The translations under genes and the position numbers were made by a program. DNA of 5,846 nt, taken from positions 1 through 5,846 of the forward strand of contig JAHIZN010000014.1 of the NCBI GenBank assembly GCA_018814245.1, written 5' to 3'. The DNA comes from a bacterium. Lineage in GTDB: Bacteria; UBA9089; CG2-30-40-21. Every line of letters starts with the position of its first letter. Within the stretch, counting starts at the first letter, position 1. Positions 1 through 5,707 of this stretch are shown here, one piece after another. The notes under the pieces are model-generated. The model saw only the letters and a program-made list of their open reading frames with translations. It was not told where the DNA came from and ran no database searches.

Positions 1-27
1 TTCTTGTAATTTTATCAGTTAATTCTT

Positions 28-85
28 CTTTTCTCCATTTCCCCATTTTCTCCATTTCTCCTTCATTACACATCTGAATAGTTAC
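28..85 (+). repeat. Half-copy of the CTGARYRGTTAC element
   Basis: Degenerate 8-9-nt words (CTCCATTT, CCCCATTTT, CTCCATTT) lead into CATTACACAT and end in CTGAATAGTTAC (74-85). This matches the right arm at 5545-5617 in order and orientation: CT-rich words, TTACAC, then CTGAACGGTTAC. Confidence 0.6.
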
Positions 86-125
86 GATTTCTGACTGATT
101 CGAAATGTGTATGAAATAACAATAG

Positions 126-137
126 CTGAGTAGTTAC
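126..137 (+). repeat. Solo CTGARYRGTTAC word
   Basis: CTGAGTAGTTAC, 52 bp after the copy at 74-85 and in the same orientation, much like the spacing of the pair at 2075-2134. Confidence 0.45.
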
Positions 138-201
138 ATAAGATTACACAAGACTTCAGGCATTTGAGTTAGCCGATGAAGTAACACCTTCAACCTTTCT
201 T

Positions 202-1638
202 CTATCTTTCCAGCCTTTTCAAACACTCATCTCTTCCCAAAAGTGAAACAATTTCAGGCAAATCAGGGCCATGAACACAACCGGTAAGAGCAACCCTGAT
301 GGGCATAAATAATCCCTTGCCCTTGACCCCAAGCATCTTGCCAACAGCCTTTATCTTTTCACTGCACTCTTCCGGGACAGAACATTCTGCCCCCTGACCA
401 AGCAAGGAAGAAAAAGTACCAAGCACCTCCACTACCCTGTCAGCCTGCATAATCTCTGTTGCCTCTTCATCCAAAACCCAATCAGCAACAAAGAGATATC
501 GGGCTTGATCAACAATATCAGCTACCCTTTCCATCCTGTCCTGAAGCAATTTGACCACTCTGGAAAACCATGCAATATCACGAATATGATACCCTGCCTG
601 CTCAACATATGGCAGACACAACCGTACCAACTCATCTATCAAAAGCTGCCTGATATATATCCCATTCATCCAGTTGAGTTTTTGCACATCAAAGATAGCC
701 GCTGACTTGCTTACACCTTCTACGGAGAAACAATCAATCAAATCGCAAGCCGTGTATATCTCCCTGTTTATCCCCTCACCCTCGGACCAGCCGCGCAATG
801 CCAGATAATTCACCATCGCTTCTGACAAATACCCCATCTCCTTAAATGCCTCTGTTGATGTTGCTCCATGCCGCTTGGAAAGCCTGCTGCCATCTTCACC
901 CAACATCAACGGAAGATGTGCAAAATGAGGCAGATTAAAGCCAAGTGCTTGATATATCAATATTTGTTTTGGTGTATTTGAAAGATGATCCTCCCCACGG
1001 ATAACATGGGTTATCTTCATCAGGCTATCGTCAATAACTACTGCAAAATTATAGGATGCTACCCCATTGGACCTGACAATAACAAAGTCACTAAGAACAT
1101 CAGATTGAAACACTACCTGACCTCGCACCTCATCCTGAATAATCACAAATAGTGTCTCATCTGGCACATGGAACCTTATGCTTGGTTCCCTACCAGATTC
1201 CTTGAGCTGTTTTTGTTCTTCGGTTGAAAGATTTCGACACCTGCCATCGTAACCCGGGGTTCGCTTTTCCGATAAAGCCTGTTTTCTTCTTTCCTCAAGC
1301 TCTTCTTCCAGACAATAGCAATAATAAGCCTTGCCCTGCCTGAGTAATCCTTCAGCATACCCCTGATAGATTGTCAATCGTTCACACTGCCTGTAAGGAC
1401 CAAACTCACCACCAATATCCGGACCCTCATTCCAATCCAAACCAAGCCACTTTAGCGAGGAAATAATGGTACCCTCTGAGGCTTGAGATGACCTTTCTAT
1501 ATCTGTATCCTCTATTCTTAGAACAAATGTTCCCTGATTATGCTTAGCAAAAAGCCAATTAAAAAGTGCAGTGCGGCTGCCGCCAATATGCAGGTATCCT
1601 GTTGGTGAGGGTGCAAATCTGACCCTGATATTATCCAT
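202..1638 (-). CDS. gltX: Glutamyl-tRNA synthetase (class I)
   Basis: Cytosolic enzyme that charges tRNA-Glu with glutamate using ATP. The 478 residues fit the usual bacterial length of about 465-490. Seen: the class I HIGH signature as LHIGG (H17-G20) after PSPTGY; the RIEDTD segment (41-46); the zinc-region pattern CYC (107-109) followed by YDGRC (130-134); the IRGEDHLSNTP segment (213-223); and the KMSKS equivalent SRLSKRHG (251-258), the normal GluRS form. The C-terminal third (from about residue 320, FDVQKLNWMNG) is the helical anticodon-binding region. The ATG start follows GGAGGG by 6 nt; the stop is TAG. ileS lies 572 bp upstream on the same strand. In E. coli the last zinc ligand is a histidine two residues after the last cysteine; here that position is N136, so zinc may be bound differently or not at all. 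Whether the enzyme also charges tRNA-Gln cannot be read from the sequence. No clear terminator follows. Confidence 0.97.
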   Translation of the reverse strand: MDNIRVRFAPSPTGYLHIGGSRTALFNWLFAKHNQGTFVLRIEDTDIERSSQASEGTIISSLKWLGLDWNEGPDIGGEFGPYRQCERLTIYQGYAEGLLRQGKAYYCYCLEEELEERRKQALSEKRTPGYDGRCRNLSTEEQKQLKESGREPSIRFHVPDETLFVIIQDEVRGQVVFQSDVLSDFVIVRSNGVASYNFAVVIDDSLMKITHVIRGEDHLSNTPKQILIYQALGFNLPHFAHLPLMLGEDGSRLSKRHGATSTEAFKEMGYLSEAMVNYLALRGWSEGEGINREIYTACDLIDCFSVEGVSKSAAIFDVQKLNWMNGIYIRQLLIDELVRLCLPYVEQAGYHIRDIAWFSRVVKLLQDRMERVADIVDQARYLFVADWVLDEEATEIMQADRVVEVLGTFSSLLGQGAECSVPEECSEKIKAVGKMLGVKGKGLFMPIRVALTGCVHGPDLPEIVSLLGRDECLKRLER

Positions 1639-1644
1639 ACTAAT

Positions 1645-1650
1645 CCCTCC
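1645..1650 (-). promoter_or_regulatory. Ribosome binding site of gltX
   Basis: GGAGGG on the minus strand, 6 nt before the gltX ATG (1638-1636); spacing and sequence are near optimal. Confidence 0.85.
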
Positions 1651-1660
1651 GGTTTAAGCT

Positions 1661-1688
1661 GTAGAGACGCAAAATTTTGCGTCTCTAC
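1661..1688. repeat. Perfect 28-bp palindrome upstream of gltX
   Basis: The arm GTAGAGACGCAAAA is followed directly by its exact complement, a 14-bp perfect dyad with no spacer. It lies 10 bp upstream of the gltX ribosome binding site. As I recall, GTAGAGACGC...GCGTCTCTAC palindromes recur in cyanobacteria and other bacteria as dispersed repeats. If transcribed, it would form a strong hairpin in the gltX leader; an operator role is possible but unsupported. Confidence 0.85.
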
Positions 1689-1705
1689 TTTCACAATTGC
1701 GAGCG

Positions 1706-1724
1706 AAAAAGAGGTAGCACCTCT
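1706..1724 (-). terminator. Possible intrinsic terminator or attenuator before gltX
   Basis: On the minus strand, AGAGGT-GCT-ACCTCT forms a 6-bp stem with a 3-nt loop, running directly into TTTTT and then CGC. It sits about 490 bp after the ileS stop and about 68 bp before the gltX start. The stem is short and half AT, so efficiency would be modest. Confidence 0.35.
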
Positions 1725-1798
1725 GGCAGGGAAAGAACCACAAAGGGTGTAAATATTCAGAAGCATTCAGCCGTCAGGTATCAGCTATCAGCCCCACA

Positions 1799-1816
1799 CG
1801 CAAATTAAAATTTGCG
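1799..1816. repeat. 18-bp palindrome
   Basis: CGCAAATT-AA-AATTTGCG, an 8-bp dyad with a 2-nt centre, in the middle of the older inverted-repeat element. It resembles the core of the 1661-1688 palindrome. Confidence 0.65.
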
Positions 1817-1860
1817 ATTACATTTAGCCTGTTTTCTGCTCTTAACTGACTGCTGACAAC

Positions 1861-1998
1861 CAGTAATTCTGCGTGAAACTTGCAACTCGTTGAAATTATT
1901 GCACTTTTGCTCATAATGGTAAATAAATTTTCGCGAAATTATTACAGGAAACATCAATAACCACTTGGGGTTAAGTCAATTTTCACACAGAATTGCTG
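1861..1998. mobile_element. 138-bp MITE-like element with 9-bp target duplication
   Basis: Terminal inverted repeats CAGTAATTCTGCGTGAAA (1861-1878) and the complement of CAGCAATTCTGTGTGAAA (1981-1998) match at 16 of 18 positions. Direct repeats GCTGACAAC flank it exactly (1852-1860 and 1999-2007). The interior is AT-rich and carries no open frame of note. It sits within one arm region of the 1732-2051 element, so it is the younger insertion. The parent transposase is not in the window. Confidence 0.85.
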
Positions 1999-2074
1999 GC
2001 TGACAACTGACAGCTGAATGCTTATGATATTTACACCCTTTGTGGCTCTTTCTCTGTATCTGTATTCTTGTTGT

Positions 2075-2134
2075 CTGAATAGTTACTGTTGCTTTCAACC
2101 TCTTGCGAATTGCCACAGGATATTGAGCAGTTAC
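2075..2134 (+). repeat. Pair of CTGARYRGTTAC words
   Basis: CTGAATAGTTAC at 2075-2086 and TTGAGCAGTTAC at 2123-2134, same orientation, 48 bp apart. The same word bounds the repeat elements upstream of ileS. No attached GGAGAT-type tract is present here. Confidence 0.55.
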
Positions 2135-2185
2135 AGTAATTGCATTCAAGCGACTAACTGTGTTGGCTTTGTCGTCAGAGACAGA

Positions 2186-2212
2186 GGGTAGGCACGGAGA
2201 CTGCCTCCTGCT
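2186..2212. repeat. Degenerate relative of the ileS insert repeat at the ileS stop
   Basis: Plus-strand GGGTAGGCAC...ACTGCC forms an imperfect dyad (AGGCA / TGCCT). It is followed by CTGCCTCCTGCT (2201-2212), identical to the 12 nt at 4256-4267 that flank the hairpin modules inside ileS. The last two bases fall in the ileS TAG stop codon. Confidence 0.45.
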
Positions 2213-5200
2213 ATACCATCTCTGTCATCGTCATCTCCTGATCTTGGCACACCTCTGTACATCTCGGACATAGCTCAGTGTGAACAGGTGAAATACCTGT
2301 ATTCTCACTATAACGCCAGCAGCGAATACACTTTTTACCTGTTGTCTTTTGTACCTCTATTCCAAAATCACCCTCTTTTGTGATTAGATTGGAGACAATA
2401 AATACATCTGCCGTATCCTTGCCGGCATACTTTTCCAAGGCTTTTTTGTCTTCCTTTGACAAGGTCAGGGTTACCTGTGCCTCTAATGATGAACCAACGA
2501 CCCCATCTGCCCGATATTTTTCAATCTCATTATTTACCTGCTGACGAATCTCAAAGATCCTTTCCCATGCAACGGCCAATTCCTCATTAACAAAGGCATT
2601 GTTCACCATAGGAAACCCTGCCAGAAAAACGCTCTTTTCCCTTTCCCAGCTAAGATGCTGCCATATTTCCTCACAGGTAAAGCTCAGAACAGGAGTGGCC
2701 AGTGGAATTAAAGCCCCCAAAATCTCTCTCAGGACTGTCTGTGCCGACCTTCTGGACAAGGAGTTTTTTCCATGCGTATAAAGCCTGTCCTTAATCACAT
2801 CTAAGTAAATGGCACTCATGTCAACGGTGCAGAAATTCATCAACAGATGATATATCTGATGGAACTCAAAGTCAGTATATGCCTGATCTACCTTCTGAAG
2901 AAGAACCTGCAACCTGTGCAAAGCCCATTGATCAATTCCTTGCAATGAATCATAGGGTACACTGTCAGCTTCAGAAAAATCATAGAGATTGCTCAGCATA
3001 AACCGCCATGTATTACGAATCTTGCGGTATGATTCAGACATCCGTTGAAGTATCTCCTTGCCTATTTTTACATCCTGACGGTAATCCTCAGAAGAAACCC
3101 AGAGCCTCAGGATGTCTGCCCCATATTGGGTAATTATCTCTTCCGGGGCAATAACATTCCCAGATGATTTATGCATGGCTTTACCATTAGCATCTACCAT
3201 AAAGCCATGTGTAAGAACACTCTTGTACGGCGGATGCCCCTCTGTAGCACAAGCAGTAAGCATGGATGACTGAAACCATCCGCGATGTTGATCACTGCCC
3301 TCAAGGTAGAGGTCTGCCGGATAGTCGAGATAGTCTCTCTCCTTCAAAACCCCGCAATAGCTTGAGCCTGATTCAAACCAGACATCAAGAATATCTTTTT
3401 CCTTGCGAAGGTTATGGCTATTACACTTGGGACAGGCAGTACCTTCTGGAATAAGTTTATTTGTCTCTGAATCAAACCAGATATCAGCCCCAAATTGCCT
3501 GATTTGCTCCTTTACAAAGCTGATTATATCACCATCTAAGATATATTCCCCGCAATCCTCACAATAAAAAGCCGGGATAGGCACACCCCATGTCCTTTGT
3601 CTGGAGATACACCAATCAGGTCTGGCACTGACAGTATTATAGAATCTATCCCTGCCCCATGATGGCAGCCATGCAACCTTATCAATATCTGAGAGCACCC
3701 TTTCCCTGAAGCCATCCTTGTCTATATTAATAAACCACTGGGGTGTTGCCCTGAAGATAATGGGCTGTTTGCACCGCCAGCAATGCGGGTAGGAATGGTT
3801 AATTGTTTCTGTATGCAACAGACGGTCTAATCCCTTGAGCTTTTCTATGATAACAGGATTTGCCTTAAAAACATCCATGCCTGCAAACTCGCCTGCCTCT
3901 TCTGTAAAACATCCCTTTTCGTTTACTGGTGTAATTACCGGCAGTTTATACCTCATTCCAGAGCCATAGTCATCTATTCCATGACCCGGTGCTGTGTGAA
4001 CACACCCTGTACCCTGATCGCGGGTAACATAATCAGCCAGTATGATTATTGAATCCCGTTCAATGAATGGGTGGCGGCAAACCTTCCCCTCCATGGTACG
4101 GCCAATAAAGCTATCCAACACCTCATACTCCTTGATGTTTGTCTTTTCCATGGTAACATCAAGCAGATCCCTTGCGAGGATGAGTATCTCGTAATCATGG
4201 TTACTGCCTTCTGCCTCATGCTTATCAGGGCAGACACATAGGTCTGCCCCTACCTCTGCCTCCTGCTTATCAGGGCAGACACGCTTCGAATCTCGAATCT
4301 CGAATTGCGAATCGCGAATCTGAAGAAATCCTGCCTCCTGCTTATCAGGGCAGACACATAGGTCTGCCCCTACATGACTCCTGACTCCTGAATTCTGGAT
4401 TCTGAATTCTGCATTTGATTTAATCCTTACCCTGACATATTCAAAATCCGCATGAACAGCAATGGCAACATTTCCCGGCAGTGTCCATGGGGTGGTGGTC
4501 CAGATAAGGACAAAGGTATTATCCTCTTGGAGCATAGGGAATTTAACATAAACAGATGGGGATTGCTTATCAATGTATTCTACCTCTGCCTCAGCCAGAG
4601 CCGTGGCACAAGAACGACACCAGAAGACAGGCTTATTGCTTTTGTAAACAAATCCATTGCGAACCAATTGCTCGAACACCTCAATAATGCCTGCTGAATA
4701 TTCTTTCGACATGGTCAGGTATGGATTCTCCCAATCACCAAATATCCCCAGCCTCTTAAACTCTTTCCGCTGAATATCAACAAATTTGGCTGCATAGTCA
4801 GCACACATCTTGCGGACATTTGTTGTCACAGGGCAGACACATAGGTCTGCCCCTACATGCTCCTTACCTTCTGCCTCCTGCTTATCAGGGCAGACACGCT
4901 TCGAATCTCGAATCTCGAATTGCGAATCGCGAATCTGAAGAAATCCTGCCTTCTGTTTATCAGGGCAGACACATAGGTCTGCCTCTGCCTTATTTCGTAT
5001 CTCCTTCATCACCTGATGCTCAATAGGCATACCATGGCAATCCCATCCCGGCACAAATGGGGCATCAAACCCTGACATAGCCTTGTATTTAACAATAATA
5101 TCCTTCAGTATCTTATTCAAGGCATGTCCCATATGAATGTGTCCATTGGCATATGGTGGTCCATCATGAAGAATATACTTAGGCTTACCTGTATTCTTTT

Positions 5201-5324
5201 CACACATCAGGTCATACACTTCAAGCTCATCCCAAAAGCCTTGTATCCTTGGCTCCATATCCTTTAGATTTGCTTTCATAGGAAATGTAGTTTGTGGTAA
5301 ATTCAGCGTATCCCGATAATTCAT
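2211..5324 (-). CDS. ileS: Isoleucyl-tRNA synthetase with two in-frame repeat inserts
   Basis: Cytosolic class I enzyme that charges tRNA-Ile and edits misactivated valine. Residues from the ATG at 5324: HIGH motif HMGH (64-67) in PYANGHIHMGH; GWDCHGMPIE (93-102); CP1 editing-domain markers WTTTPWTLPGN (275-285) and GTGCVHTAPGHGIDDY (438-453); catalytic-core segments WCISRQRTWG (571-580), DVWFESGSS (647-655) and EGSDQHRGWFQSS (675-687); a KMSKS variant, AMHKS (716-720); and a C-terminal zinc finger with cysteines 999, 1002, 1019 and 1022. The protein has 1037 residues against roughly 915-940 for the family. The excess lies at residues 115-165 and 303-373, which resemble no IleS and consist of repeat DNA. 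Removing both leaves about 915. A TTG at 5342 extends the frame by six codons but overlaps the GGAGGG site, so ATG is preferred. All core motifs are intact, so the gene is probably functional. Confidence 0.96.
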   Translation of the reverse strand: MNYRDTLNLPQTTFPMKANLKDMEPRIQGFWDELEVYDLMCEKNTGKPKYILHDGPPYANGHIHMGHALNKILKDIIVKYKAMSGFDAPFVPGWDCHGMPIEHQVMKEIRNKAEADLCVCPDKQKAGFLQIRDSQFEIRDSKRVCPDKQEAEGKEHVGADLCVCPVTTNVRKMCADYAAKFVDIQRKEFKRLGIFGDWENPYLTMSKEYSAGIIEVFEQLVRNGFVYKSNKPVFWCRSCATALAEAEVEYIDKQSPSVYVKFPMLQEDNTFVLIWTTTPWTLPGNVAIAVHADFEYVRVRIKSNAEFRIQNSGVRSHVGADLCVCPDKQEAGFLQIRDSQFEIRDSKRVCPDKQEAEVGADLCVCPDKHEAEGSNHDYEILILARDLLDVTMEKTNIKEYEVLDSFIGRTMEGKVCRHPFIERDSIIILADYVTRDQGTGCVHTAPGHGIDDYGSGMRYKLPVITPVNEKGCFTEEAGEFAGMDVFKANPVIIEKLKGLDRLLHTETINHSYPHCWRCKQPIIFRATPQWFINIDKDGFRERVLSDIDKVAWLPSWGRDRFYNTVSARPDWCISRQRTWGVPIPAFYCEDCGEYILDGDIISFVKEQIRQFGADIWFDSETNKLIPEGTACPKCNSHNLRKEKDILDVWFESGSSYCGVLKERDYLDYPADLYLEGSDQHRGWFQSSMLTACATEGHPPYKSVLTHGFMVDANGKAMHKSSGNVIAPEEIITQYGADILRLWVSSEDYRQDVKIGKEILQRMSESYRKIRNTWRFMLSNLYDFSEADSVPYDSLQGIDQWALHRLQVLLQKVDQAYTDFEFHQIYHLLMNFCTVDMSAIYLDVIKDRLYTHGKNSLSRRSAQTVLREILGALIPLATPVLSFTCEEIWQHLSWEREKSVFLAGFPMVNNAFVNEELAVAWERIFEIRQQVNNEIEKYRADGVVGSSLEAQVTLTLSKEDKKALEKYAGKDTADVFIVSNLITKEGDFGIEVQKTTGKKCIRCWRYSENTGISPVHTELCPRCTEVCQDQEMTMTEMV
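4228..4249. repeat. Hairpin module, copy 1 of insert 2
   Basis: Perfect 8-bp inverted repeat GGGCAGAC / GTCTGCCC around a 6-nt loop ACATAG. The minus strand reads GADLCVCP in the ileS frame. Confidence 0.85.
4256..4357. repeat. 48-bp block between 27-bp direct repeats (insert 2)
   Basis: A 27-nt word occurs identically at 4256-4282 and 4331-4357. The 48 bp between them (4283-4330) encode exactly 16 codons, FLQIRDSQFEIRDSKR. Inside lie five tandem 7-nt units (4286-4320): TCGAATC twice, TCGAATT once, GCGAATC twice. This looks like one module inserted into a hairpin module, leaving the orphan half-arm at 4273-4282. Confidence 0.8.
4348..4369. repeat. Hairpin module, copy 2 of insert 2
   Basis: Identical 22-nt hairpin (arms GGGCAGAC / GTCTGCCC, loop ACATAG). 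It is followed on the plus strand by CTACATG, as is the copy at 4831-4852. Confidence 0.85.
4376..4410. repeat. Second heptanucleotide array, five units
   Basis: Five contiguous 7-nt units: GACTCCT twice, then GAATTCT, GGATTCT, GAATTCT. It is read on the minus strand as EFRIQNSGVRS-type sequence inside ileS. The unit sequence differs from the array at 4286-4320, but unit length and copy number are the same. Confidence 0.8.
4831..4852. repeat. Hairpin module, copy 1 of insert 1
   Basis: Identical 22-nt hairpin, 8-bp arms and 6-nt loop. The plus strand continues with CCTACATG; a 12-nt stretch here, absent from insert 2, adds four codons without breaking frame. Confidence 0.85.
4871..4972. repeat. 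48-bp block between 27-bp direct repeats (insert 1)
   Basis: Same arrangement as in insert 2: the 27-nt word at 4871-4897 and again, with two changes, at 4946-4972, around an identical 48-bp block (4898-4945) carrying the same five heptanucleotide units. Confidence 0.8.
4963..4984. repeat. Hairpin module, copy 2 of insert 1 (one change)
   Basis: Same hairpin except that the last base of the right arm is T (GTCTGCCT), removing the outermost pair. It marks the edge of insert 1 nearest the ileS start. Confidence 0.8.
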
Positions 5325-5334
5325 TGATTCTCGT

Positions 5335-5340
5335 CCCTCC
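5335..5340 (-). promoter_or_regulatory. Ribosome binding site of ileS
   Basis: GGAGGG on the minus strand ends 10 nt before the ATG at 5324-5322. It decides the start: the alternative TTG (5342-5340) overlaps this site and could not use it. No convincing sigma-70 promoter was found further upstream. Confidence 0.75.
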
Positions 5341-5391
5341 AATATTATTTTGCTCTTTGTCTATAATTCACTTCGTCTAAGTATATCATAA

Positions 5392-5617
5392 TCGTTCAGG
5401 CTATAACATTAAAAGTGTAAGAAGGGGGATATGGAGATATGACATGAGATATGGGGATAATAATATAATCAATGCCTTAAAATCGAAGGGAAGATTACAG
5501 GGTTATCATTCCTAATGGGATAAGTTGTATTATCCTCATATTTTTCTAATCCCTATATCTCCTTATCTCCTCCATAATCCCCCACATCTCCTTTTCTTAC
5601 ACTACCTGAACGGTTAC
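5392..5617. mobile_element. 226-bp inverted-repeat element with 12-bp flanking repeats
   Basis: The left arm starts TCGTTCAGG, then GTGTAAGAAG and GGGGATATGGAGATAT-like words. The right arm, read in complement, starts GTAACCGTTCAGGTA, then GTGTAAGAAAAGG and GGAGAT-like words. Direct repeats AGTATATCATAA lie at 5380-5391 and 5618-5629. The left terminus lacks four bases found on the right and the arms are imperfect. No coding capacity. It ends about 50 bp upstream of the ileS ribosome binding site, so it may overlap or supply the promoter. Confidence 0.65.
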
Positions 5618-5707
5618 AGTATATCATAAATTATCAAACAAAGCAACCCCAATTTCCATCTTGAATATCGGGTTATATTTTTTTATACTGCCTTCTGTTC
5701 TACTCTT

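Larger units (their letters stand above)
1732..2051. mobile_element. Inverted-repeat element interrupted by a MITE
   Basis: Arms 1732-1785 and 1999-2051 are inverted copies matching at about 48 of 53 positions with one 1-base gap, and share the run CCACAAAGGGTGTAAATAT. The inner arms consist of 7-nt words: TCAGCCG, TCAGGTA, TCAGCTA, TCAGCCC (1767-1794) on the left, and CTGA-type words on the right. Without the 138-bp MITE and one target copy, the element would be about 173 bp. It has no coding capacity, and I see no clear target duplication around it. Confidence 0.75.
1639..2210. other. Gene-free, repeat-filled gap between ileS and gltX
   Basis: No credible coding region was seen. The gap holds nested inverted-repeat elements, two palindromes, a possible terminator, two copies of CTGARYRGTTAC and a repeat relative against the ileS stop. 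Stretches 2087-2122 and 2135-2185 show nothing recognisable. Confidence 0.7.
4206..4418 (-). repeat. In-frame repeat insert 2 in ileS (residues about 303-373)
   Basis: About 71 codons separate HADFEYVRVRIK from HDYEILILARDLLD inside the CP1 editing domain, where other IleS proteins have a tight turn. From low to high coordinate: hairpin module (4228-4249), half module (4273-4282), heptanucleotide array (4286-4320), hairpin module (4348-4369), and a second, unrelated heptanucleotide array (4376-4410). The peptide has two VGADLCVCPDK copies, IRDSQFEIRDSKR, and NAEFRIQNSGVRS from the second array. There is no in-frame stop. Edges are uncertain by several codons. Confidence 0.85.
4830..4982 (-). 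repeat. In-frame repeat insert 1 in ileS (residues 115-165)
   Basis: About 51 codons lie between VMKEIRNKAE and TTNVRKMCADYAAKF, where IleS proteins normally have only a short linker after GWDCHGMPIE. The insert holds a full hairpin module (4831-4852), a half module (4888-4897), a five-unit heptanucleotide array (about 4901-4935) and a second, slightly degraded hairpin module (4963-4984). Its peptide contains ADLCVCPDKQ at one end, IRDSQFEIRDSKR in the middle and GADLCVCP at the other end. Positions 4870-4983 match 4255-4368 of insert 2 at 112 of 114 bases. Edges are approximate because the original host sequence is unknown. Confidence 0.85.

Noticed and set aside
505..705. Plus-strand open frame within gltX
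   Set aside because: Antisense shadow of a well-conserved synthetase gene, with no independent support.
4256..4972. CRISPR-like direct repeats
   Set aside because: Repeats lie inside a coding gene, with no regular unique spacers and no cas genes.
4206..4982. Inteins or self-splicing introns in ileS
   Set aside because: The inserts are only about 51 and 71 codons, consist of repeats, and show no intein splice-junction or intron-like structure; the frame is continuous.
4820..5026. Plus-strand open frame with GRHIGLPL peptides
   Set aside because: It is the complement of ileS insert 1; the palindromic modules happen to be open on both strands. The ileS frame is far better supported.
5325..5342. 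TTG start giving six extra IleS residues
   Set aside because: It overlaps the GGAGGG ribosome binding site that serves the ATG at 5324.
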